Positions 41,896 through 50,248 of a stretch of 64,000 nucleotides of DNA are shown piece after piece. This stretch comes from Salinarchaeum sp. Harcht-Bsk1 (lineage in GTDB: Archaea; Halobacteriota; Halobacteria; Halobacteriales; Salinarchaeaceae): the NCBI RefSeq assembly GCF_000403645.1, contig NC_021313.1:2995014-3059013 (forward strand). Direction: 5' to 3'. The translations under genes were made by a program, and so were the position numbers. Positions within the stretch are counted from its first letter, which is position 1. Each line of letters begins with the position of its first letter. A model generated the notes under the pieces. That model saw nothing but the letters and a program-made list of their open reading frames with translations. It searched no databases and was not told the origin of the DNA.

Positions 41896-42837
41896 TTAGC
41901 GCTCGATGTCGGTCGTCCGATCGTCGAGCACGCGCTCGACCGCCCGCTCGGTCACCACGGCGAGATCACCGGTGATCGTTCGCTTGAGCGCTGCCGTCGC
42001 TGCGCCGTAGGCGAGCGCTCGCTCGACTGCCTCGCCGTCGAGGATCCGCGAGAGGTAGCCACCCACGAACGCGTCGCCCGTCCCGATCGGATCGAGCGTG
42101 TCGGCGTCGATCGCTGGCTGCTCGACGGTGCCTGCGGGCGTCCGCGCCAGCGCCCCGTGTTCGCCGCGGGTCAGCACGACCGTTTCACACCCGAAGCGGT
42201 CTCTGAGCGTCTCGGCGACGGTTCGGGGCTGGCCGTCGATGCCGAGGATCGATTCGACGTCCCGTTCGGGTGCGAAGAGCACGTCGACGTCGCGAAGCAA
42301 CGCTTCGTAGGCCGAGGCGGCCTCGGAGTCGCTCCAGAGTTTGCTCCGGTAGTTGAGGTCGAACGCGGTCCGATCCGCCACTTCCAGAAGCTGCCTCGTC
42401 GTCTCGAAGCAGGTGTCCGAGAGCGCTGGCGTGATACCGGTCGTGAAGAACAACTCGGCGTCTTCGACCGCCTCGACGGCGAGGTCGCCCGTGGTAGCGC
42501 TCGTGATCGCCGCGTCTGCGCGGTCGTAGATCACGTCCGTTGCGCGTGGCTCGCCGCCCTGCTCGAGGTAGTAGGTCCCCTGACGGCCGTCCTCGCTCCA
42601 GGCGATCAGTGGATCGACGCCGTGCCGCTGGACGTCACCGACGACGCGTCTTCCAAGCGGCGACTCGGGAAGCTTCGAGAGCCAGGCCGCATCGGTCCCG
42701 AGTCTCGACGCAGCGATCGCGACGTTACTCTCTGCACCGGCGGTCCTGCACTCGAGTCGCGTCGCCGTTTCGAGGCGCTCGCCCGTCGGCGGCGAGAGTC
42801 GCAGCATCGTCTCGCCGAGGGTGACGAGTTCAGCCAT
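41896..42837 (-). CDS. kdgK: 2-keto-3-deoxygluconate kinase (PfkB/ribokinase family)
   Basis: Phosphorylates KDG (and possibly KDGal) to KDPG in the semi-phosphorylative Entner-Doudoroff pathway. The 313-residue protein begins LVTLGETMLRLSPPTGERLE, a KDGK-type start, with GAESNVAIAASRLG as the PfkB-1 signature and the C-terminal DTLDPIGTGDAFVGGYLSR with the catalytic Asp in GTGDAF. FDLNYRSKLW is typical of KDG kinases. It is convergent with the importer operon; with the dehydratase these genes form one catabolic unit. Confidence 0.9.
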   Translation of the reverse strand: MAELVTLGETMLRLSPPTGERLETATRLECRTAGAESNVAIAASRLGTDAAWLSKLPESPLGRRVVGDVQRHGVDPLIAWSEDGRQGTYYLEQGGEPRATDVIYDRADAAITSATTGDLAVEAVEDAELFFTTGITPALSDTCFETTRQLLEVADRTAFDLNYRSKLWSDSEAASAYEALLRDVDVLFAPERDVESILGIDGQPRTVAETLRDRFGCETVVLTRGEHGALARTPAGTVEQPAIDADTLDPIGTGDAFVGGYLSRILDGEAVERALAYGAATAALKRTITGDLAVVTERAVERVLDDRTTDIER

Positions 42838-43025
42838 CGATCCCTCTTCCCATTCCTGCGTTCACAGTGGACAGTGGGGCGGAGTGTGGAGATAAAGGTA
42901 GGGCAGCGGCTGCGACGGGAGCGACGTTCGGGGTTGGCACCGTGCTGGTATGGTCATCGTGTCCGCGAGCAGCCGTCGGCTATGGTGTTCATTACAATGC
43001 GTCGGCTCGGGTGTCTGTTACACTG

Positions 43026-43244
43026 ATGCTAGAGCAATCGCAGACGGAGGCGCGAGAGCGTGCACAGCAGGCGGCCCAGGAGACGGCGACCGAAGCCCGA
43101 ACGCAGCTCGGACGGCGTGCTTTCGACGCGCTCGAGGAGTACTTCCCCGAAGAGGCCGAGCAGCGACAACAGAACAACCGGGGACAACTGCTTGCGGTCG
43201 GGTTCGCTATCGGCTTCGTCCTTGGGATCCTGGTGGGTCGGTAG
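43026..43244 (+). CDS. 72-residue tail-anchored-type small protein
   Basis: From ATG 43026. A charged helical N-terminus (MLEQSQTEARERAQQAAQET, then an Arg/Ala/Glu-rich stretch) is followed by one C-terminal hydrophobic segment (LLAVGFAIGFVLGILVG) ending in Arg, so it is probably a tail-anchored membrane protein with a coiled-coil head. I recognise no family. The frame upstream of this ATG is shadow-like. Confidence 0.6.
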   Translation: MLEQSQTEARERAQQAAQETATEARTQLGRRAFDALEEYFPEEAEQRQQNNRGQLLAVGFAIGFVLGILVGR

Positions 43245-43314
43245 TCTGCTATCGACGAGGACTATCGACGGTACTGCAACCAGAAAGTAGTCGTACGAGG
43301 GTAGTTCCTCGGTT

Positions 43315-43381
43315 CCTCGCCGTTCGTTACGTCCGCACCTCGCCGTTCGTTACCTCCGCTCAGGTCCGCTCGTTACGTCCG
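43315..43381 (+). repeat. Imperfect direct repeats just 3' of tRNA-Thr
   Basis: CCTCGCCGTTCGTTACGTCCG (43315-43335) recurs with one change at 43338-43358, a 23-bp period. A shorter relative, GCTCGTTACGTCCG, lies at 43368-43381. They lie directly after the 3' end of the minus-strand tRNA gene. Confidence 0.8.
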
Positions 43382-43393
43382 TTCCTCGCTACG

Positions 43394-43467
43394 AGCCAGG
43401 GGTGGGATTTGAACCCACGGAGTCTCGATTACAAGTCGAGTGCGTGCACCGCCCACGCTCCCCTGGC
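43394..43467 (-). tRNA. tRNA-Thr (UGU)
   Basis: A 74-nt minus-strand cloverleaf. Acceptor stem GCCAGGG pairs with CCCTGGC, discriminator U. The D stem is GCGT/ACGC, the anticodon stem-loop is CTCGA-CTTGTAA-TCGAG with anticodon UGU reading ACA, the variable region is ACTCC, and the T arm is GTGGG-TTCAAAT-CCCAC. All stems pair fully and no CCA is encoded. It lies 23 bp downstream of the GNAT gene on the same strand. Confidence 0.96.
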
Positions 43468-43490
43468 GCGGTCGGGACTCCGCTCTTGCC

Positions 43491-44009
43491 TTACCTATTG
43501 GTTTCGACTCGGCGTTCCAGGGTCAGCCGGTGCGGTCGGTACCCTCGCTCCTCGTAGAACGCCCGAATCGACTCGTGGACGGCCATCGTCTCGACGGCGA
43601 TGACGTCTGCGCCGCGCTCGACGAGCCGTCGCTCCCCCGCCTCGAGCAGTGCGCTGCCGAGGCCGACGCCGCGGGCTGCCGGATCGACGTAGAGATTCTC
43701 GACGACGCCGCGAACGACGTCTCGCTCGAACCCGCCCGTCTCGAGGGTGAGCGAGCAGAACCCGACGACGCGGTCCTCGATCGTCGCGACGAACGCCAGG
43801 TCGTCGGCGATCGCCGCCGCAAGGCTCTCCCGGGCAATCGTGCGGTTCGCTTCGCCGCGGATGTGGAGGCCGTACTGGTCGCCGTGGTCGATCAGTGCCA
43901 CCCATCGATCGACGATCGCGTCGAGGTCGTCGATGGTCGCCTCCGCGATCCGATCGGCTGGCTCGGTCGTTGTGGCTCCGGCGTCGGACCGGTCGTCTGG
44001 TCCGGTCAC
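43491..44009 (-). CDS. GNAT family N-acetyltransferase
   Basis: A 172-residue acetyl-CoA-dependent acyltransferase. The GNAT core is clear: IAEATIDDLDAIVDRWVALI, FVATIEDRVVGFCSLTL, VENLYVDPAARGVGLGSALL with the RGxGxG-type acetyl-CoA loop, and VHESIRAFYEERGYRP. The acceptor substrate is unknown. Its ATG overlaps the stop of the upstream CBS gene by 4 bp (ATGA), so the two are translationally coupled. Confidence 0.9.
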   Translation of the reverse strand: MTGPDDRSDAGATTTEPADRIAEATIDDLDAIVDRWVALIDHGDQYGLHIRGEANRTIARESLAAAIADDLAFVATIEDRVVGFCSLTLETGGFERDVVRGVVENLYVDPAARGVGLGSALLEAGERRLVERGADVIAVETMAVHESIRAFYEERGYRPHRLTLERRVETNR

Positions 44010-44620
44010 ACGTCGCGGCAGTCCGGGCAGATCGCCTGGCCGTTCACGACCTGGAGGTCGGCGCTCAACGTGCCACAGGATTCACAGACGCTCTGATTCG
44101 AGTACTGACCCGACGTTGCCTCGTGCTCCTTTCCCGTGGTGCGTGCGACGGCGGACTGACCGGTGCCAGCGATCGCGTCTTCTTCCGCCTCGCTCACCGG
44201 CTCCGGGCCACCGACGCTCGGTGCCCGTGGCTCTGAGACGACGTTGCTGGCGGCGGCGATGACGTCGGCCTCGGTGACGACGCCCACCAGTTCGGCGTCG
44301 CCGTTCGTGACGGGCAGCCGATCGACGCCCGACGTGGAGAGGCGGGCGAGAACGTCCGCGAGGTCGCTATCCGCGTCGATCGCTTCCGGCGCGGGTTGCA
44401 TGATCGATTCCACGGGTGCTGAGTCGCCCTGCGCTCCTCGGCTGAGGAATTCCAGCACGTCGTGGGCCGACACGTGACCGACTGGCTCGTCGCCACGGAG
44501 GACGAGCACGTCGTCGACGCGTTCCTCGATCAGTAGCTCGCGGACGTCGTCGACGTCGTCCCCCTCGGAGACGCCGGCGAAGGCGCGCGACATCACGTCC
44601 CGGGCGGTCACTCCCTCCAT
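44006..44620 (-). CDS. CBS-pair protein with C-terminal zinc ribbon
   Basis: A 204-residue protein. Two CBS motifs span residues about 5-60 (VTARDVMSRAFAGVSEGDDV; DDVLVLRGDEPVGHVSAHDV) and 70-128 (VESIMQPAPEAIDADSDLAD; DRLPVTNGDAELVGVVTEAD). After a linker, a zinc ribbon uses CESC and CPDC. CBS pairs usually sense adenine nucleotides. A TTTTAGA element at 44650-44644, about 27 bp upstream, fits a leaderless start. Coupled to the GNAT gene, it may regulate it, which is inference. Confidence 0.88.
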   Translation of the reverse strand: MEGVTARDVMSRAFAGVSEGDDVDDVRELLIEERVDDVLVLRGDEPVGHVSAHDVLEFLSRGAQGDSAPVESIMQPAPEAIDADSDLADVLARLSTSGVDRLPVTNGDAELVGVVTEADVIAAASNVVSEPRAPSVGGPEPVSEAEEDAIAGTGQSAVARTTGKEHEATSGQYSNQSVCESCGTLSADLQVVNGQAICPDCRDV

Positions 44621-44741
44621 GTGAATCGGTACCGCATCGTCGGTCTAAAAGGTACTCCCGGCAAGCTTATCCCCTACCTTACCGTAGTCGTTCGATTGCA
44701 CGCCCACTGAGGCTCCGCAGGCCGGCGACGCTGTCGGCACC

Positions 44742-45062
44742 TCAGGCGCGCTTGCGCTGCGGGTTCTCGCCCTCGGGGTGATACTCCCAGAAGCCGCCAG
44801 TGCGCATCGCCTTCCCCACGCCCTTGTGGAAGTCGACGATGTCCTCGAACGTGTCCGCAGTGACGTACTCGAAGACGTCCTCCACGGAGACGACCCGCTG
44901 GTGATTCAACCGGAGCGGTTCGTCGCGGTGTTCGGCGACGAACGACTCGACGTCGAGCGGAAAGTCCTCGTCCTCGTCGACCTTCTTCGCCAGGATCGCC
45001 ATCCCGTACTTTCGTCCTCCCTCGCTCCCCTCCTCGTCGTCCGGGTCGTGGGGCCAGTCCAT
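44742..45062 (-). CDS. DUF5785-like haloarchaeal protein
   Basis: A 106-residue soluble acidic protein starting MDWPHDPDDEEGSEGGRKYG, a start I recognise from the haloarchaeal DUF5785 family. It continues MAILAKKVDEDEDFPLDVES, VVSVEDVFEYVTADTFEDI and GFWEYHPEGENPQRKRA. The function is unknown. CCCTTTTGCG about 25-30 bp upstream is a good TATA-like element. Confidence 0.75.
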   Translation of the reverse strand: MDWPHDPDDEEGSEGGRKYGMAILAKKVDEDEDFPLDVESFVAEHRDEPLRLNHQRVVSVEDVFEYVTADTFEDIVDFHKGVGKAMRTGGFWEYHPEGENPQRKRA

Positions 45063-45166
45063 GTTCGTGAGTGTGAGTAGTGGGCGCAAAAGGGTTGTCC
45101 TCCGCGGTGATCGAGGCTCTGCTGCGATCGGATCGAGGTGCTACGCCCGAGCGACTGGGGACGTAG

Positions 45167-46783
45167 TCACTCGGCGTCCGATTGCCGCGCCGCAGCGTGC
45201 TCGGTTCGGATGCGGTCGAGCGAGTCGACGACCTCGCCGAGCGCTGCGGCGTGCTCTTCGGTCGCCGCGGCGACCGACTCCGTCTCCGCGGCGATCTGTT
45301 CCGAGCGGCGTGCGAGGCGGTCGACGCTCCCGGAGATGGACTCGGCCGCCGTCGCCTGCCGATCGGTCGCAGCCGCGACTTCGTCCATGTGGCTCGCGGT
45401 CGTCTCGGCGGCGGTGGCCATCGCCTCGATCTCGCGTTCGACGGCGGCGACCCGATCGGCGCCATCCGTCACGCGATCGTCTGCCCGTTCCACCTCCCTG
45501 CCCACGGCTTCGGCGACCTCCTGGAGCGCCGTTACCTCTGCCGGGAGGTCCCCGAGTTCGTCGCGGGTCTCGTCGGCGAAGGCACTGACCTCCTCGCTGA
45601 GGACCTGGAGACTCCGCTTCGCGTCGACGTCGCGGTTCGCCTGGGCTTGCGCGTTGCTGGCGAGCACCTTCGATCGGGACGCGACGTCGTCGATGCTCTC
45701 GGCGATCGCGTCGATGCGCTCGGCACGTTCTTCCAGTTCCTCGACGACGGTGACGAGCCCCTCCGTCGCAGTGCGAACCGCTTCCATCTCCTCGACGGCT
45801 TCACGTGCAGACTCGAGCCCCGCGTCTGCACGCTCTTCGGTCTCTGCGCTCGCGTCCCGGACCTCCTCGGCGGTCGCCGCGACCTCCTCGATCGTCGCGG
45901 TGAGGTCGTCGAGGTCGGCTGCCGCTGCCGGCACCTCTTCGGCTTGGGCGCCCGCGAGTTCGGTGATCGTCGCCGCGCTCGTCGCGACGGAACTGGCCGT
46001 CTCGTGGACGTTTCCAAGTGGCACTGCGACGTCGTCCTCGAGTGCGTCGAGCAGCGATGCCCATCGTCGACGGGCCCGCTCTGCGCGTCGTTCGGAGTGC
46101 TCGGTCGTCACGTCGGCCGCGATCCCGGCGTCGAGGGCGCCGACGCGAGCGAGTGCACCGGCGTCTCCGAGGCCGTCTGCGACTGCCTCGGTGATCGCGG
46201 ATTCGAGCGCCTCGATCGCCTCGTCCTCGGTCCCGTCACCGTTTCCGCCGACGGCTGCTTTGAGACCGCCGAGAACGCCTCCGCCACCGTCGGTCTCGGA
46301 CTGGTCCTCGGCCCAGGACTCGATCGCCGATTCGATCTCGTGGGTGATCCGGGCCTCGAGGTCGGCGAACACGCGATCGTAGGTCCGCCCGTGCACTGCG
46401 AGGTACTGCGAGAGCGGCACGTCGGCTTCGGTCGTCTCGAGCGCGATCGCCGCCCGGTCACGAGCGAACGACTCGTCGTAGGTTCCAGTGCCGAGGCCGG
46501 TCAACTCCGTCCGCCACGTCCGCTCGATCCGCTCGGTAACGCTCGCTCCTGCGCCGTCGCTCTCCTCGTCGCCGTGCTCCGCCGAACCGCTGACCCGCTC
46601 GACGATCTCCGCCCGTCGCTCGCGGAGCACGGGCTGGAGCTTCGAGAGTCGCCGGGCGTCCCGCTCGTCGAGACCGATCGCAGCCTTGCGCCGAGCGAGG
46701 CCCTCGACGTCGAGGCCGGCGCGATCGAGGAGCGCCGCCGGATCGGGCGGCTCCCCGCCATTGCCGTCCGGGTCGCCGTTCAT
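45167..46783 (-). CDS. Globin-coupled-sensor-type soluble transducer with degenerate haem site and signalling tip
   Basis: A 538-residue cytoplasmic protein. Residues about 25-170 resemble a HemAT-like protoglobin domain (IGLDERDARRLSKLQPVLRE onward to PLSQYLAVHGRTYDRVF). The rest is a long Ala/Glu helical MCP signalling domain without transmembrane segments. No His is visible where HemAT has the proximal haem ligand. The hairpin tip (SKVLASNAQAQANRDVDAKR) departs from the canonical LLALNAAIEAARAGE. ATG 46783 is preferred over GTG 46807 because the GAAATATAG TATA box at about 46808-46816 suits a leaderless start at 46783. It is divergent from the PIN-ATPase. Confidence 0.75.
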   Translation of the reverse strand: MNGDPDGNGGEPPDPAALLDRAGLDVEGLARRKAAIGLDERDARRLSKLQPVLRERRAEIVERVSGSAEHGDEESDGAGASVTERIERTWRTELTGLGTGTYDESFARDRAAIALETTEADVPLSQYLAVHGRTYDRVFADLEARITHEIESAIESWAEDQSETDGGGGVLGGLKAAVGGNGDGTEDEAIEALESAITEAVADGLGDAGALARVGALDAGIAADVTTEHSERRAERARRRWASLLDALEDDVAVPLGNVHETASSVATSAATITELAGAQAEEVPAAAADLDDLTATIEEVAATAEEVRDASAETEERADAGLESAREAVEEMEAVRTATEGLVTVVEELEERAERIDAIAESIDDVASRSKVLASNAQAQANRDVDAKRSLQVLSEEVSAFADETRDELGDLPAEVTALQEVAEAVGREVERADDRVTDGADRVAAVEREIEAMATAAETTASHMDEVAAATDRQATAAESISGSVDRLARRSEQIAAETESVAAATEEHAAALGEVVDSLDRIRTEHAAARQSDAE

Positions 46784-46927
46784 GTCACTCGCCTCACTGT
46801 CGACCACTATATTTCTGCTGCCCGATCGGCCGGGAGAAGCAGTCGGCGTGGGTCCAGCGTCCGCCCAGTCGACCTGTCACTCGCTCGCTTGGACACCCTT
46901 TTGAACGACGCCGCCGGAATACCGTGT

Positions 46928-48829
46928 ATGCACGTCGTTCCGGACACGAGCGTCGTCGTCGACGGGCGCGTCTCCGAGCGTATCGCGGAGGGCGCGTTCG
47001 CCGACGCCACCGTCTCTGTCCCAGAGGCCGTCGTCGCCGAACTCGAGGCCCAGGCAAACGAGGGCCACGAGAGCGGCTGGGACGGGCTCTCAGAACTCCA
47101 GCGCCTCGCCGACCTCGCCGACGACGGCGACATCGACCTCGAGTACGTCGGCGAGCGTCCAGACGCAGTCGAGCGAGGCCACGCGAGCGAGGGCGAGATC
47201 GACGCGCTCATTCGCGAGATCGCGAGCGATCTCGACGCGACCTTCTTCACCAGCGACGTCGTCCAGGCGGAGGTCGCCGAGGCAAAGGGCATCGACGTCG
47301 ACTACGTCGCATCTCGCACGGAGTCGATGGCCGACCTCTCGATCGAGGACTACTTCGACGAGACGACGATGTCCGTCCACCTCCGGGCTGGCACGAAGCC
47401 AATGGCCAAGCGTGGCCACGTCGGCGACCTCCGCTACGAGGCCATCGACGACGAGGTCCTCGACACCGAGTCCGTTCGCGACCTCGCACACGAGATCGAG
47501 AACGCCGCACGACAGTCCGATCAGGGGTTCATCGAACTCTCCGAGCCCGGGATGACGATCGTCCAGTACCGCGACTACCGGATCGCGCTCGCGGAACCGC
47601 CCTTCTCCGACGATGTCGAGATCACCGCCGTGCGGCCGATCGTCCAGACCGACCTCGAGGACTACGAGCACGACGAGGAGCTCAAAGAGCGGCTCCTCGA
47701 ACGCCAGCGCGGCATCCTGATCTCGGGAGCGCCCGGCGCCGGGAAGTCCACGTTCGCGCAGGCAGCCGCCTCCTTCCTCGCGGAACACGACGTCGTCGTG
47801 AAGACGATGGAGAAGCCTCGCGACCTCCAGGTCGGCCCGGAGATCACCCAGTACACGGAACTTGGCGGCGAGATGTCCAAGACCGCCGACTCGCTCCTCA
47901 TGGTCCGCCCGGACTACACCGTCTACGACGAGGTCCGGAAGACCGACGACTTCGAGGTGTTCGCGGACATGCGGCTCGCGGGCGTCGGGATGATCGGCGT
48001 CGTCCACGCGACTCGACCGATCGACGCGCTCCAGCGCCTCGTCGGCCGCGTCGAACTCGGCATGATCCCCCAGGTCGTCGACACCGTCGTCTACATCGAG
48101 GCCGGCGAGGTCGAGACCGTCTACGACGTCCAGACAGACGTGAAGGTGCCCCACGGGCTCACCGAGGAGGACCTCGCGCGCCCTGTGATCGTCGTCTCCG
48201 ACTTCGAGACCGGGGAGCCGGCCTACGAGATCTACACGTTCAACCGCCAGGTCGTGACCGTCCCGCTCCAGGACGACGAGGGCGGCGCCGGCGGCCGCTC
48301 CGAGCAGGGAGTCGAGCGCATCGCGAAACAGGAGATCGAACGAGAGATCCGCTCGATCGCCCGCGGCCACGTCGAGGTGCAGCTGAAGGGATCGAACGAT
48401 GCGATCGTCTACGTCGAGGACGACGACATCTCGACCGTGATCGGCAAGGGCGGTGGCCGAATTAGCGAGGTCGAGAACCGACTCGGCATCAGCATCGACG
48501 TCCGAACCCACGACGAGAACCCCGCGAACCGGCCCGGTGCTGGCGGAGGCGGTACGAGCGGAGCGGGCGGCGCCGGAGGAACCTCAGGCTCCGGTGGCGG
48601 CGGTCGAGAGGGCCAGATCGTCGAACCGGAGATCACCTCTCGACACGTCGTCGTGCCCGTCGACGGCCACGCGGGGGAGACGGTCGAGGTGCAGGCCGGC
48701 GGCGACTACCTCTTCACCGCGACCGTCAGCCGTGGCGGGGAGGTGCAGGTCTCTCGGGGCAGTGCGATCGCCGAGGAACTCGAGGACGCGATCGATCGGA
48801 AGCAACAGATCACGGTCGTGCCGTCCTGA
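46928..48829 (+). CDS. PINc/VapC family ATPase (PIN - secretion-type ATPase - KH)
   Basis: A 633-residue archaeal protein combining nuclease-like, ATPase and RNA-binding modules. The PIN domain covers residues 1-135 (VVPDTSVVVDGRVSERI; AVVAELEAQANEG; DATFFTSDVVQAEVA). The ATPase has Walker A GAPGAGKSTFAQ near residue 268, Walker B/DEV in YTVYDEVRKTDD and VVHATRP. A KH domain follows with the GxxG loop VIGKGGGRISEVENRLG, then a Gly/Ser-rich linker and a small C-terminal beta domain. It is predicted to act in RNA or ribosome quality control; the exact role is unknown. CCCTTTTGAAC about 25 bp before ATG 46928 supports the start over the open frame continuing upstream. Confidence 0.92.
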   Translation: MHVVPDTSVVVDGRVSERIAEGAFADATVSVPEAVVAELEAQANEGHESGWDGLSELQRLADLADDGDIDLEYVGERPDAVERGHASEGEIDALIREIASDLDATFFTSDVVQAEVAEAKGIDVDYVASRTESMADLSIEDYFDETTMSVHLRAGTKPMAKRGHVGDLRYEAIDDEVLDTESVRDLAHEIENAARQSDQGFIELSEPGMTIVQYRDYRIALAEPPFSDDVEITAVRPIVQTDLEDYEHDEELKERLLERQRGILISGAPGAGKSTFAQAAASFLAEHDVVVKTMEKPRDLQVGPEITQYTELGGEMSKTADSLLMVRPDYTVYDEVRKTDDFEVFADMRLAGVGMIGVVHATRPIDALQRLVGRVELGMIPQVVDTVVYIEAGEVETVYDVQTDVKVPHGLTEEDLARPVIVVSDFETGEPAYEIYTFNRQVVTVPLQDDEGGAGGRSEQGVERIAKQEIEREIRSIARGHVEVQLKGSNDAIVYVEDDDISTVIGKGGGRISEVENRLGISIDVRTHDENPANRPGAGGGGTSGAGGAGGTSGSGGGGREGQIVEPEITSRHVVVPVDGHAGETVEVQAGGDYLFTATVSRGGEVQVSRGSAIAEELEDAIDRKQQITVVPS

Positions 48830-48889
48830 CTGTCCGGAGCGGTCTCCCTCCTGCTCGTAGCAGCTGTTGCTCCTGTACTCTGGCGCTGT

Positions 48890-49309
48890 TCAGTCGCCTC
48901 CGTCGGTCTCCCACACGAAGTACCGGCGCGTCCGCAGGTAGAAGAAGCCGAACCCGCCGACGAACGTCGCGAACGACGAGACGACGAAGAGCACCTGCCG
49001 AGCCGTGGTGACCTCGACGACGATCGCCGTCGCCGGGATCCCTACCGCCGCTGCGGTCAGCACTGTCAGGAAGAAATCGCCGAACAGCCCCGGCCAGCCT
49101 CGCTCGCCGTAGTACGTCTCGAAGTCGAAGACGGCGGTCAGGTAGGTCAGGAAGACGAGACCGGCGGGCGTCGAGAGGGCGAAACTCATCGTCTCGACGT
49201 AGGGCTGGGTGTCGGGCATCGTCCTGGGCGTCATCGCCTGGAGGAACGCCCAGCCAAGCACGAGTCCCACTGCACCGATCGCCGCAGCGACCGGTCTCGA
49301 GCGTGCCAT
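48890..49309 (-). CDS. Four-helix membrane protein, unknown function
   Basis: A 139-residue protein from ATG 49309 with four hydrophobic segments (residues about 7-25, 45-61, 75-95 and 101-123) and a short charged tail. I recognise no family. A CACTTTTTTTCACTCC-type T-run about 25-30 bp upstream on this strand fits a TATA position. It is convergent with the PIN-ATPase. Confidence 0.6.
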   Translation of the reverse strand: MARSRPVAAAIGAVGLVLGWAFLQAMTPRTMPDTQPYVETMSFALSTPAGLVFLTYLTAVFDFETYYGERGWPGLFGDFFLTVLTAAAVGIPATAIVVEVTTARQVLFVVSSFATFVGGFGFFYLRTRRYFVWETDGGD

Positions 49310-49421
49310 TGAGCAGCACACTCGAGCGGGAGTGAAAAAACGTGCCGATCCAGTACCCGGGACGGTGGTGGCGGACGATGCAGCCGCTGGAGGAACGTGG
49401 TGGCAGAAAGAAGACGGCGGA

Positions 49422-49703
49422 TTACTCCGCGGTCGCGCTGGCGTCGACGCCCTGTTCCGCATCGGAGGGCGCTTCGGCGGTGATCGAGTAGAGGTTCTGT
49501 CGGGCGTCGGCGAAGTAGATGTCCTCCTCGACGATCCCGATGTTTTCGAGGCGCTCGAGGGCGTACCTGACGGTGCGCGCCGACAGCATCGACTCCTCGA
49601 CGATTTGCTTCTGTGTCAGTGGCCCGTCGTACTCGAGCACCTTGAAAACGAGTTTGGCACTCGGTGGAAGATCCTCTAGGCCGTCGTCGTCAGTACCTGC
49701 CAT
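49422..49703 (-). CDS. Small winged-HTH transcriptional regulator
   Basis: A 93-residue regulator from ATG 49703. The wHTH is LPPSAKLVFKVLEYDGPLTQ, then KQIVEESMLSARTVRYALER as helix-turn-helix and LENIGIVEEDIYFADARQNL as the wing. A low-complexity tail ends it. It resembles the small MarR/IclR-like haloarchaeal HTH proteins. It is divergent from the EMC6-like/ABCE1 operon; targets are unknown. Confidence 0.85.
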   Translation of the reverse strand: MAGTDDDGLEDLPPSAKLVFKVLEYDGPLTQKQIVEESMLSARTVRYALERLENIGIVEEDIYFADARQNLYSITAEAPSDAEQGVDASATAE

Positions 49704-49730
49704 CACTACGAATCGAAACAGGCGAGGAGT

Positions 49731-49740
49731 GATAAAGATT
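49731..49740 (-). promoter_or_regulatory. TATA box of the HTH gene
   Basis: AATCTTTATC on the minus strand, 27 bp before the ATG at 49703, has near-ideal sequence and spacing. Confidence 0.65.
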
Positions 49741-49924
49741 TGTGCCGCGGTTGGCGTGACCGCCAGTACTGGGGGTGCGAACGCACGTTCGCTGCCCTCT
49801 CTGGCCGCAATACTGGGGACACTGTTCGGAATCCGATCCGTGGACGACGAACTCGACCTGGCGAAAGCCGGGACCCGGCGGCGAAAGCGAACCCCTTTTG
49901 CCCCGCCCTCGCGCACGTCAGATC

Positions 49925-50239
49925 ATGAGCGAGGAGGTCGAGGAGCGCCAGACCCACGTGCGGGCGATCGCGATCACGTCCACGGCTGCCCTGGCCGGCG
50001 TCATCGCTGCGATCGTCTCGCAGGCGCTGACGTCGGGGATGTCGCCCGGCGCTGCCGCGGGTTCGCGCGACGCACAGTTCGCGCTGCTCGCGATCGTCGC
50101 AGTACAGTTACCGGTCTATCACTTCGTCTTCGAGGACTGGGGCGGGTTCAAAGACGTCCTCTACGTCGCCTTCATGACGTTCATCCTCTGGTTCGTCACC
50201 TGGGGCGTCATCCTCACTTCCGATGCGAGCATCGTCTAG
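49925..50239 (+). CDS. EMC6-like membrane protein
   Basis: A 104-residue three-helix membrane protein. Its layout (THVRAIAITSTAALAGVIAA; FALLAIVAVQLPVYHFVFED; KDVLYVAFMTFILWFVTWGV) matches the archaeal EMC6-like family, related to a core subunit of the eukaryotic membrane-protein insertase EMC. It lies 9 bp before ABCE1, a linkage that I recall from other haloarchaea, and suggests a tie between membrane insertion and ribosome recycling. CCCTTTTGCCC about 25 bp upstream is the likely promoter. Confidence 0.78.
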   Translation: MSEEVEERQTHVRAIAITSTAALAGVIAAIVSQALTSGMSPGAAAGSRDAQFALLAIVAVQLPVYHFVFEDWGGFKDVLYVAFMTFILWFVTWGVILTSDASIV

Positions 50240-50248
50240 AGGCTGCCA

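Noticed and set aside
45182-46927. Continuous plus-strand frame of 582 codons fused upstream of the PIN-ATPase
   Set aside because: It is antisense to the transducer gene, whose residue pattern is clearly the coding one. The PIN domain starts with its own ATG at 46928 and a well-placed TATA-like element.
47090-48511. A 473-codon minus-strand frame antisense to the PIN-ATPase
   Set aside because: A codon-bias shadow with Leu/Val/Asp/Gly repeats and no recognisable motif.
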